Position numbers and translations under genes: made by a program
In this document: positions 22,726-32,882 of the stretch, in pieces
Layout of the letters: the number at the start of each line of letters is the position of its first letter
Position numbering within the stretch: position 1 is the first letter of the stretch
The notes under the pieces: model-generated
The model's database searches: none
Seen by the model: only the letters and a program-made list of their open reading frames with translations
What the model was told of the DNA's origin: nothing
Assembly: GCF_000226095.1 (NCBI RefSeq)
Contig: NC_016473.1
Span: 1,116,001 to 1,180,000 of the forward strand
Length of the DNA stretch: 64,000 nucleotides
Reading direction: 5' to 3'
Source of the DNA: Thermothelomyces thermophilus ATCC 42464
Lineage: Eukaryota > Ascomycota > Sordariomycetes > Sordariales > Chaetomiaceae

Positions 22726-24445
22726 CCTGTCCGGATCCCATCCTGCCTCAGAGGGCATCAGCCAAACTTCACGGCTGGTGCCTGTTGGCTGGCCCGACCC
22801 GTGCCTCATGATCGAGCCTCGAAATTGAGGGACATGGTGACCCGCACTACGCTGGTGTGTGAACTTCACACGGGTACATGGAGAGTTTCATTAGGGAATC
22901 TTGACAAGGAGTGCACGAGCGTAGGAACATTACACTCCACTAGTGTAGTCAGCCGGAAGCCCGATAAGCAAAGGTCATCCAGTTTGATGGTACCCTAACA
23001 TACAACCCGCCTTGCGAGCTTCTTGGCCTTCGATCCTGGTGCCCTCCCTGGCTTCTTCTTTCCCGTCTTGATCGACTAGGACAATTGCACCAGGTCGGCA
23101 ATCTGCCGGCTCAGCCAATTTCGGCCGCGACATCTGGGTCGCACTTCCTTTCCTTGCCGCATACTCCCTTCCAGATGCTCAACTCCCCAAGTCATGCCTC
23201 GCCTAGCTGATGCAGCGGAACGCGGCTAAACTTTCCATTGCAAGCAGATAACTGCACAGTTCCGTAGTTCGCTATCCTTAGCCAGCCCGGCAAACTTTCA
23301 GCCAAGTGTGTGATAGTATTGTAGGGACACACTAAAACAGTACCTAACCTAGTTATTCCAACACGACAGCAGGTCCCTGATTTCCCAGATAGCGTATGCA
23401 GCGCGTAGCGAATCTCCATACTTGACACATGTAGGTGCCTTCCCATCAGTTCGCTTTCGTCACACTAGGCACAAGATTAATCAATCGGCGGATTTCTCTT
23501 GGCTTGTAACGAAGCACCCCCGACCACGGGCCACGCGAGACTGGCCGGCCCATGGTCCTGTTGCATTGACCCAATGGCATACAACGGCACCTGGTCGACG
23601 ACGGCCTGCAGCCACGATCGTCTCCGCTTTCTACCCATTCGCCGTTCCTGGTTTTGACAGGTCATGCCTACACAGTAATCCGTACACTACTCATTAACCG
23701 CCTGGTCCAACGTTATCAGGGAGTCCCATCGAATAGAATACACCGCGCACTCGTGCGTGGAAAACGGGTTTCTCCGATTTCGTGGGCTAGGATGCAGCAT
23801 CAATGAGGTGAATCAGGACTGAGTCAATCGGGTCAGCCTTGTTGCTAGCTAATTTTCATGGCTACCATCGAAAACGATGGGGAGCGCCACTGCGCTTCCC
23901 TTTTGATTGCCAGTGCATGTACCGAATGTACCTCACGTACTGCGGTACGTACACATCTGAACGAGACTTGTATGTATTAGTACACAGAGTCAGGACCAGC
24001 GAAACGGAACAGGCTGGCACGTTTATGAAAGCTTGGCGTGTTTGGCTTCCTTTCCCAACGGGGGCGCTGCCGGGGTGGTCCCCGGTTGAGGGACCTGGTC
24101 ACGCTCCGTGAGACAAGTTAATGGTGAAAATGGGGAGGGGGACGGCACGTTCCCACAACCATTTCCACGGGAACCCGGGCGGGTCCAGTTGATCTCGATC
24201 GCCCCTCACCAAGTCCACACAGTGCTCACCGCGCCAAGTGTGGACCCCGAGGAGCGGCTGCAGAGTTCCCCCTCCCCCTAGCACGGCCAGCCAGATCATC
24301 AGCTCCTGACAGAAACAGGAAACACTCATAACCGCAGCGTCCGCCACCGACCGTCCGGATCCCCTCTTAGTCTGCCTTAACCTATATTGTGTCACCGAGT
24401 GTGGCACCGGTCTGTCTTTGTGACTGCTACCCCGTTGTGGACGAC

Positions 24446-24466
24446 TTTTTTTTTTTTTTTTTTTTT
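24446..24466. repeat. Poly(T) tract, 21 nt
   Basis: Lies about 480 bp upstream of the SUB-1 ATG. A long dA:dT tract here could exclude nucleosomes at the promoter; that role is inference. Confidence 0.88.
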
Positions 24467-24926
24467 GGATGTGAACGCACACAGGAGGACGAGGAGGGAA
24501 GTAAAAGAAGAGAAAAAAGGAGAGAGAAGAAACAGCCCGGGCACACAAAAAATCAGCAAAAGCTTGGGAGGGGAAAGTCGAACATTTCGCACCAGTCTTC
24601 TCAACATCAAACATTCGTTGCCCGCCTCCTGCGCGCTGCTCGCATGGTCCCGCGGTTCGGCTCTGGTCAGGTCGTAGGAGCTATCGTCGACGGAACACAG
24701 GAAACCCGCTATGGAAGCGGGCGAGTCCGGACATAGGCAAAGGTTCGTGCTTCTTGTTTCTTTCTCCCGGGACAAGTAGTCCACCGTCGCTTCCCGAAGG
24801 CTTTCCTTTCTCGAACTGCTGCCTAACCCGTGCTGCCGTAGTGGAGTTCCAACTGCCAGTACTCTTAACCATTTCGACGCGCGGCCCCGAGAACGCATCG
24901 AGACGACTTACAGAGAAGGACCGACC

Positions 24927-25538
24927 ATGGCCACGGCGTCATTGATCAGTCCTAACACTCCTTACCAACAACATCAACACCACAACTCGTTCAGCTCCGG
25001 CTACCCATATTCGGCCCCCATCACAGGCATGACGGGCATGATTTCGCCGGTCGAGCCCCGACGAACGTCAGCCGGCTCCGAGCCAGGCCATGCCCACCGC
25101 CAGTCATTGCCGTCCATCTCGGAGGTGTTATCGGACAGGAAGTCGCTCGGATATGTCCCTCAGCCATCTTCAGCACCTGGCCACCCAACTCCAGGTCTAC
25201 CATCCTTCACGTCCGCACCGCCGCCCCGGCCACTTTCAGACATCATCATCCCAGACAAGAGCTCATCGCCAAGGGCCTTGCACCCAACGGTATCAACATA
25301 TCCGCGCACCGAGCCCCTCCCTGCCTTTTCTGATCCCGCGCGACACGGGCTCTCGAGCCGGCCAATGCCTCCACCCTTGAACACCTTCACTAGTCAGCAA
25401 CCGTCGCCTCCCGTAAAGTTCGAGCAGCTTGAGGCCGAACAGAGGCATGCTGAGGCCCAATCCCTCCGAGACGGCCACCGTCCGCCGCAGCCGCCGCCAC
25501 CGACGCAGCAACCGCAGCAGCAACAACAACAACAACAA

Positions 25539-25585
<47 letters not shown>

Positions 25586-26504
25586 ACAACAACAACCGCC
25601 GCTCCCGGGTTTGTATCCGGAAACCGGAAGACTCCCATCTGGCCAGCTGCCCTTGTCGGCGTACCCGGTCTCTCCTCGGCCATCAGGGCCGCCGCTGTCA
25701 TCGCCGTACGACGCACAGCGACCTCCCGCATATGCGGAGGAAGCCGAGTATGCGCATCATCGCCCGTCGGATTACAAGGCAAACTTCGACAAGCACTTCC
25801 AAGTCAACGGCTACCAGGATGCTCTGCAGGCGGTAGGTTTCGCATGCCAACTGCGCAGGTGTGATTGAAGAAGGTAATGGGACTGACCTGAACTGCTCTA
25901 CGTAGATCATGCGCTCCTGCCGCACAGGCTACAACTTCGCTGAAGCGTATGCCGCGGCGGCGCAGGAACAACAAGGCTCGCAACCGTTACCGTCTAGGAT
26001 GCCGACCGAGAACGAAGTGAGCGAGCTTCTTAGCAGCCTCGTTTTCGCGCTCAAGAAGCTCGAAGACGTGCGGGACATGGTCCAGCAGAATCGGATCCAG
26101 AACGAGCGCGCGCGTGACAGCAACGGCCGCAGCCCAGAGACCGAGGACGTTCCGATGTACGGCGACGGGATGAAGCCGCCTTACACGATGCACGAAGTCA
26201 AGAAGCGCCGAGGGGTGAGTTTCTTTTCTCTTTCAAACTTGTCCTTCCTCGACAATCATACAGAGGGAAAAAAAAAGGGGGGGGGGGAATACACATGATG
26301 CTAACTATCCGTCCAAAACAGCGCGCCGCTCCTCCCGGCCGGTGCCACAGTTGCAACAGGGTGGACACCCCAGAATGGCGACGCGGTCCCGACGGCGCGA
26401 GGACGCTCTGTAACGCATGCGGCCTTCACTACGCGAAGCTGGAGCGCAAGCGCCAGCTCGACCAAAGATCCCTCCGGCCAAAACCCGCCGATGAGCGAAA
26501 GTAA
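24927..26504 (+). CDS. sub-1: GATA-type transcription factor, NsdD/SUB-1 orthologue
   Basis: Nuclear regulator of sexual development in filamentous ascomycetes (NsdD in Aspergillus, SUB-1 in Neurospora, PRO44 in Sordaria). Exons 24927-25832, 25906-26214 and 26322-26504 give 465 residues. One C-terminal zinc finger has Cys at 413, 416, 435 and 438, spaced C-x2-C-x18-C-x2-C, the type IVb spacing of NsdD, with the core [13 protein letters not shown] and a basic tail. The N-terminal two thirds are Pro/Ser/Gln-rich with a Gln tract of about 30 residues encoded at 25514-25594 by mixed CAG/CAA. A conserved central block ([22 protein letters not shown]) precedes the finger. The second intron contains GCTAAC about 20 nt before its acceptor. 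The ATG context (gaccATGGcc) is strong. Flanking gene-free regions of 11.5 and 6.4 kb suggest complex regulation. Confidence 0.94.
25514..25594 (+). repeat. sub-1: CAA/CAG trinucleotide repeat (poly-Gln)
   Basis: In-frame glutamine codons within SUB-1 exon 1, in blocks of CAA and CAG. Likely length-variable between strains. The interruption pattern should make it more stable than a pure CAG run. Confidence 0.9.
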
Positions 26505-27375
26505 ACCCGACAGACAACTGGGGATGACCTGAGAGGCGCGCCTGGTCGTTTCACACATTTCCTGCTCAAACCGCCTCCCGCGCCGAGCGACCGAAATCGC
26601 CCCAAGAACAAGCCGATGTTGTTTTGTCGCCGAGCGGCGTTTTGGGCTGCCGAGCCCCATTGCTTATCTCTCCCCTTATCTTTTATTTCCCTCATCTATG
26701 TGTTCTTTTTGTTTCCTTTTACCTTTTTCATCAATGGTTCGGAATACCCAGGTCTAGACAGACTGGACCGTTTTGCATCGGGTCGTTGTATGGCTCAGCA
26801 GCGGGGCGAGGGAGCTACAGTCGTATACTGATTTCAGCTTTTGTGCATATACCCCATACCCCGTCTTTCTTGCTTTTTCATTTGGAGCTGGCCAGCTAAG
26901 GTTCTGGGAACACACATGGAGTCTGCCATTCATCATTGTCCTTCTTCAAAGGGTGTTTCTTGGCTCTTTCTCATTATTTCCTCTGTTTCCCGGCGATCGT
27001 ATGCCCTCGGGGAAAGGGAGGGATATGCTTCTTTTTTTTTGTTTCTCCGTGGACCCCATGGATAGACGATTGGGGTGGAACAGGGGTCCAGAAGGATAGG
27101 GAGGATTGGGAGGAAAGGAAAAGGGTACTACTGGAAGAATCGGTACATACATGCTCATGTACCGAGGAACATGTACATGGAAGGAAGAGAAGGAGTTGAG
27201 CAGGGTTGGACTACCAGTTCATCTCGAAAGCAAATACATAGCACGTTTTACAAACAAACAAACAGCAATGCTTTTTTAACGCCCCGCTGTGTCGAGGAAT
27301 GTGGGAGATTCGCGGACTGGCCAAGCAGACAGCCCATGCCCGTGCAAAATCAAGGACGAAATGACCAACGCCGAA

Positions 27376-27397
27376 ACCCCCCGGCCTGTCGGGGGGT
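27376..27397. other. GC-rich hairpin, 8-bp stem and 6-nt loop
   Basis: ACCCCCCG (27376-27383) pairs perfectly with CGGGGGGT (27390-27397) around the loop GCCTGT. It is about 870 bp downstream of the SUB-1 stop. It looks like a bacterial-style stem but lacks a U-run; its function is unknown. Confidence 0.6.
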
Positions 27398-27762
27398 GCA
27401 GGCCGATGGGCATCCCAGTGCCTTTTCGCTTGCGGCCCGTTGGGTGTCCACCTTCCCCCGTCAGCCTTCCCGTCCCTCCGACCGTCACGGCGCCCTTTGT
27501 ACTAGTACGGTGGTTGTGGCCTCGGCACGGGGACGGTCCGGTATATAATTAAAAGTGCATGCCGATATGTACTTCGCACGTACATACATAAGGTGAAGAC
27601 ATACATTACATAGGTAAGGTTGGCATGTTTCGGTCCCGGCCCAATGAGCGGGCGGGTCAAGGATGCCGGGCACCGTTCCATGTCTCGTTCCCCATGTTCA
27701 CAAGTGCATACACGTCCCCGTCGTGCAACGCGCGGAAGAAGAATCCGGACCCCAAAACTCTC

Positions 27763-27765
<3 letters not shown>

Positions 27766-27795
<30 letters not shown>
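27766..27795. repeat. (CT)15 microsatellite
   Basis: Perfect CT dinucleotide repeat in the SUB-1 3' gap, followed 57 nt later by a long poly(A). Confidence 0.92.
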
Positions 27796-27797
<2 letters not shown>

Positions 27798-27848
27798 GCC
27801 GAGCCTGAGTAGTCATCGGAGATGTCCCCGGCAAGAAAGAAAGAAAGA

Positions 27849-27851
<3 letters not shown>

Positions 27852-27887
<36 letters not shown>
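27852..27887. repeat. Poly(A) tract, 36 nt
   Basis: The longest homopolymer of the window. It is preceded by GAAA repeats. I see no target-site duplication that would identify a retroposon tail. Confidence 0.92.
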
Positions 27888-27891
<4 letters not shown>

Positions 27892-30800
27892 AACGAATCA
27901 GGAATGCGTGTGTGTCTCGTGCTCTGTGTGCAGTCTGAAAATAGCATAGAAGCTAAGAAACAAGAGGGGAAAGTGGAAGCGATGTAACACAAGATTGGTC
28001 GCCTCTTAGGCTACGCAGGTCCTGACGCTCTACCAAATGGTCTGCCAAGATGCAGAGACGAGAAACATACATAATGACATAACACCGGACGCCGGATGCC
28101 GGACGCCCACTGGAAACTGAGACAAGACATGGCGCAGCACAACATAACATAAATGCTTACCTTTCCGTGTCCGAAGCGAGTACTCCGTACAGTGTAATCC
28201 GTATGGACCTCGCGGAGGTCAGGCCCTTGCTCCCTCGAAGATCACATTGGCACATATGACATGCGAGGTGAGATATCTCTGTCGTTTATTTGACCTTGGA
28301 TCAGCATTCGACCATCGCTCACGCAGCCTCAGACACATGTCCTTTCTTTTGTACGGATACCTACGCATTGCGGACTGCTTCGGTTACAATTGCTCTCTAG
28401 TTGCGATTTGGCGTTTCCAAATATCCCCCTGGGTTCTTCTGCCTCTGGCGAAGGTGTGTTGGTATTGCTGCCGAGAAGCCCGCTTTGCACATCCATTTCC
28501 TGCTGTGTGAATAACTCGGCCCTTACTTGAATACTTCCCCTCCACTCGCGAGAAGACGGGAGAGTTGCTCGAGCTGTCGTATGCCTGGCGTGGCAAGGAC
28601 CCGTGGCTTTCTGCAGCCGTGGAACGGCCGCCGGTTCCCCGAGCTCTGGCACCGCTGGAAACAAGAGAGAAGAGAGGGGTGGGGAGAAAGAAAGCGAGAT
28701 ATATTAGATTGCGATGCGAAGACGGTAGGTTAGATGGGCAAGTATAGAAGCTTGTGCACACAGTCCACAAAGGCGGCCGGTATTTCGATGTCGACGGCTT
28801 CGGCAGCGAAAGCGTAGTGTTGGCCAGGACGTTTGTTGATACCGAACAAGCCGCTGACGGGCGCCTGCGGAGCAATTACCCCTTTCTGCTTTGCTGCGAT
28901 GCCGGCCGGGGAGCCATTCCGGCTCGTTTCCAGGGCCGCGAGTGGGGGAGAGAGCTGGGAAAGGAAGAGGGTGTGGAGAGGAAGAAAAAGCATCATGAAT
29001 CGGATCCCCTCGTAACGACCTGGGCACCGCCAGACCGTGTTTTCTGCCCTTCGACGGACCAAAAAGCCCCGTTAGAGAGTACAAACATGCACGGATGCGG
29101 AGCCATATAACGGTAACAACACGAGGCTGCTGCTGAGCGCGGGATCTCGATTCCCTCGAAGGCAACCTCGCGTGGTATGGCCGGATCGAAAAGCTGGGGA
29201 CCGAGATCTTACGCATCCAACGAGTTCCAATGGCAATCACCGCGAGGCTGATCGTGCTTCGCGCTTGCCTGTAATTTGTATGCGCATACGCGCTGTACTA
29301 CTAGCACTTGTACGGGTGGACGTAACTTCATACGTACAGGTGCAGAAAAGGGAAGGAATGCACTGTGTCGTAAGCAGGAGGTATCGTTCTCGTGGCAGCC
29401 CTGCGGAGGGGCTAAGGCCTCTTAATAATGATGAGTACTAGTTCCGGAAATAGAACTACACTACTATACACCAGACAGAACTCGGCGTCGGGCTTGGAAA
29501 GCTCAAACAACCTCATAGCAGTCGGCACAGTGCATGACTGAACTGTTAACACTGGTCGGATCAGCGCCTTCCGGACCTGAGCAGTTTAACCAACTGAACC
29601 ATGATCACGCGTGATGATACTCTGTACGTAGTACGGTACAGGGGAGGTAGTGCAAGTCATCCATCCGCATTTACTGCGTGCTCCTGCACTGGAGACCGCG
29701 GAATGATTGAACGGCCAACACCTGATTCCAAGGATGGCAGGCCCGCAGCAGCCGATCGATCGAGATCTCAGAGCCCCTCATAGTTATTGCCTCGTTTCCA
29801 GCAGCGGCGGGGCTGAACTCATCTCTATAGTGTTTGTCACTGGACCGGGCAAGTAACCATCATTCTCCGCTTACCAGTCGGCCGCGCCAATTGAGATTCA
29901 AGATTGAAACGATGATGTTCGCCCACTTCCGAGGAGAGAAGCAAGCAGCATGGGGCCCAGCAGGGGTAGCACGGATCTTGCAAACTTGCAACAAGATAAG
30001 CGAGCACGGGTTTCCATCCGAAGCCAAGCCTCCCACTGACGTGACGTCACACGCCATGAAGTTCGACCGACAACTTAGAGTACGGGTCCGGCGGCAAGCG
30101 CGCCCCTCACCCAAAACCAGTCACCCGGCAAGATGGGATGATTCGATTCTGATCGAGCCAATGAGGTATTCAGGATGTGTGTGGGCTCGGATGCCTGAGG
30201 GGTTGGGGGAGGCTTGAATAACCACCCTTGCCGCGCATGCCAGTGCTTCGGGGCTCTTGCAAGGCAACCGCACCCCGACCTCGCCAATGCAATGCATGTC
30301 TCCAGAGGCTCGCTTAGAGAACGCGCGCGGTGCGGGATTTCTGCTCCGCGTCCTGACGCACTGCGGCGACCGGGCGGCCACCAAATCGGGAATACATCCC
30401 CATGCAAGATTAGCCAGGCTGCGGGCCAGGATTTCAAAAGCAAGCGGCGAGTCTTTCAGCTAATGTATTGTTGCTGTTGAACATCCGTACAGTACATACA
30501 CTAATCCGTAGTGAGTAGTGGACGCCAGCCATCAGGAAACGCACGACGCAGGATTGCTCTCTCATTAATAACCACTCTACTTACCCCAGCATCCCGACAA
30601 CAGCTAGAACTAACCCACCAATGGTACCGCTCGGACGGAACGCCGTGGATCGATAATTGTCGCACACCCACATCCCATTCAATAGTTGCAGGCGCAACTC
30701 GAATTCCCCTCACCCCGCCCCGCGGAAAGGTGTTTTCAGGCAGACAGTACCAAGTTGTGTAATCCGTGTAAGCGCTGGCGTAATTCAACTCTCGTGTACG

Positions 30801-32882
30801 GATGTAATAAGCGACATATTCTAGAAGACGTCTTTCTGTTGGCGCACCTGTTTCACGGGCGGGCGGATAGATTCTAGACCCCGAAGCCCGGCGACAAGTC
30901 ATTTCTTACGCCCGCATAGGGATACTTTCATATGCTAGTTCGCGTGCGAGCGGGCCATATGCTGCCGGGTTGCCATCATCTCCCGGATGGGCTCATGATC
31001 ATCTTCATCCATTATTTTTCATCCTTTGTTTTTCTCCCTTCTTCCCTCCCTTTGTCTGACCAACGACCCTTCCCGAGCCCCGGATGACTGCAGCTTGACA
31101 GGCAATGATGCTACCAATGCCAGCGCGAACGATACACCGCTCGGTTGGCCTGCTATTCTTCTTCCTCCCATAGATGCCTTGTGGGAACGAGCTGGGCACC
31201 GCCTCCTGCATGGCCAGCCCGGTTCGGGATGCTGTTTTCGTCTCCGCGAGACCGCCCTGAACTGCATGTTTCACATGCAAGTACATACATCCATACTACT
31301 AGTAAAGAAATACGACACATCCATGCCACCCTCACTTTACCGAACAGTGTCCACAGACAAGGCAGGCATCAGGCAACGAGACACTTAGCAAGAAGAAGCA
31401 GTCGGCAAAACAGCCACTTTTCATAACCGGGCTGCGGCTTTCGATCTGGTTTGATCTGTTGGTCGGTTGGTCGATCGGGCTGATCGGTTGGCCGGTTGGC
31501 CAGTCCGCTCGCTTTTTGGAGAGAGTGTGTGCGGCAAACATTTTGCGAGCCGGCGGCCCTGTGTAACATGGCACGGAGCACGGAAAGCTCACGGCGTCTG
31601 CATGTTCCTAAATGCTGGAGTCCGTTTCGAGACGGGAGGGAGAGACGGGAGAGAGAGGGACCAACGAGTGACGAATATACCCCCTCAAGAAGAGAGCTGG
31701 CAGCTCCGGCGAGAGCGCGCACGAGTCATTGCCCTCCCACCATTCCGAGAAGTCAGAGGGGGGGCCACACAACCCGGCCCATCATCGCGGACCACTTCCC
31801 CTCCACCTTACTTTAAGCAAGCCGGGACGCTCTAGGAGGGAGCGCAAGACAGGGGAAGAGGGCTCGGGCTCTCACACCCAGGTGTTATATGTATGTATGT
31901 ACTTACTATACGGAGTACATATACATAGTACACACATCACCCTCCATCCGCACCTGCGTCTACATCCGCAACTGTCAAACTTGTCGGCCCACACCGCATC
32001 CCGACCGCTGGCCGGGGGAGGAAGTGCTGTATCTTGCCGGGTTAGCCCTGTCTCCCGCGGAAAAGCAACAAGATCGATCTCGCATGGGACGGCTAGCAAC
32101 ACAGATTGGGTCAAACAAAGATGGAGGGGCGGGAGCAAAAGGGTTAAGGGGGAAAGGGGGAAGGGGGATGGTAGTAAAGAAGGTGGTGTGCTTGCAAGGT
32201 TGGCATTGCATACGGGCGGGCTTGGGGGTTTAGTTGGGCAGGGTATCCTTGTATTTGCCTTCGATACTTACTCGAGTATTGTACAAGTGAGAGAAAGATT
32301 TAAAGAGTTTTCATGTATGGAGGGGGGGGGGTTGTTTTCTTGCCCTCGTTCAAGTAGTAAAGGTAAACATACCGATGGAGTAATTATTGTCTATAGCTTG
32401 ACCACTCTGGTCTTCACATTGCTGCTAGAACAGTGCATACCTGAGAACTCTTGAAAACAACCATGAGCCTTTCCCTCATATTGTCAGCCATCGTTGGTCA
32501 ACATCTAGATGGATATTGTACATATGTACACAAACGAGAACTTATTTTAGAAAAAAAAAAGAAGAAGACGGAGAAGAAGAAGCGAAGCCCACACACCAGC
32601 TTGCCATAGGAGACAGAAAACAGCACACAAGATGCTGCAAGAGGAAGTAAGAGAAAAAGGGACAGGGTACTGCCATGGTGTGATATTCAAACCAGATATA
32701 ATGCAGCGCAAGTCAAATCCAAAGTCAGCCGCGCCATTTCGCTCTGGTGTATGCATCGCCCGCTTCCCCTTGAGAACTCCTCGACGCGTATATAGACTGT
32801 GACCTCTTCTGAAGCCCCCCTTTCTCCGATAGCTCTCTCCATATTTTTTCTCTCCTCACATCACGGACGACCGACAACACTC

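Larger units (their letters stand above)
13432..24926. other. 11.5-kb gene-free region upstream of the GATA factor
   Basis: No convincing coding gene lies between the SPT16 stop and the SUB-1 ATG. The longest frames (292, 239 and 212 codons) lack a good ATG or are built from simple repeats, and I recognise no domain in any of them. The DNA is not AT-rich in the manner of RIP-mutated repeats. It holds homopolymer and dinucleotide tracts, listed separately, G-rich runs, and many copies of the words TCCGTA, GTAC and TAGTGTA. The last 400 bp or so before 24927 probably contain the SUB-1 leader. A CCTAAC word about 15 nt before a possible acceptor at 24841 could mark a 5'-UTR intron. The likely role is an extended regulatory region and/or non-coding transcripts; this is inference. 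Confidence 0.6.
26505..32882. other. 6.4-kb gene-free region downstream of the GATA factor
   Basis: It lies between the stop codons of the convergent SUB-1 and glutamate-cysteine ligase genes. No frame shows a recognisable domain; the longest (31729-32454, 241 codons) begins with TTG and is repeat-coded. It contains a GC hairpin (27376-27397), (CT)n and poly(A) tracts, a full CRE-type palindrome (30041-30050), and TACTCCGTA-type words at 28181 and 31909. Far longer than two 3' UTRs need, so non-coding transcripts or distal elements are possible but unproven. Confidence 0.55.

Noticed and set aside
23820-23826. TGAGTCA (GCN4/CPC1-type site) 1.1 kb before SUB-1
   Set aside because: A single 7-mer is expected several times by chance in 64 kb; nothing else supports a function.
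27766-27887. (CT)n followed by a 36-nt poly(A) as a possible retroposon tail
   Set aside because: No target-site duplication, no body homologous to a LINE or SINE, and no second copy in the window.
29530-29605. tRNA-like A-box (TGGTTCAGTTGG on the minus strand)
   Set aside because: No proper B-box (GGTTCGANTCC) follows and the cloverleaf stems do not pair. No tRNA gene was supported anywhere in the window.
31729-32454. 241-codon plus-strand frame in the SUB-1/GCL gap
   Set aside because: It begins with TTG and crosses TATG/GTAC simple sequence and G-runs; nothing in it resembles a known protein.
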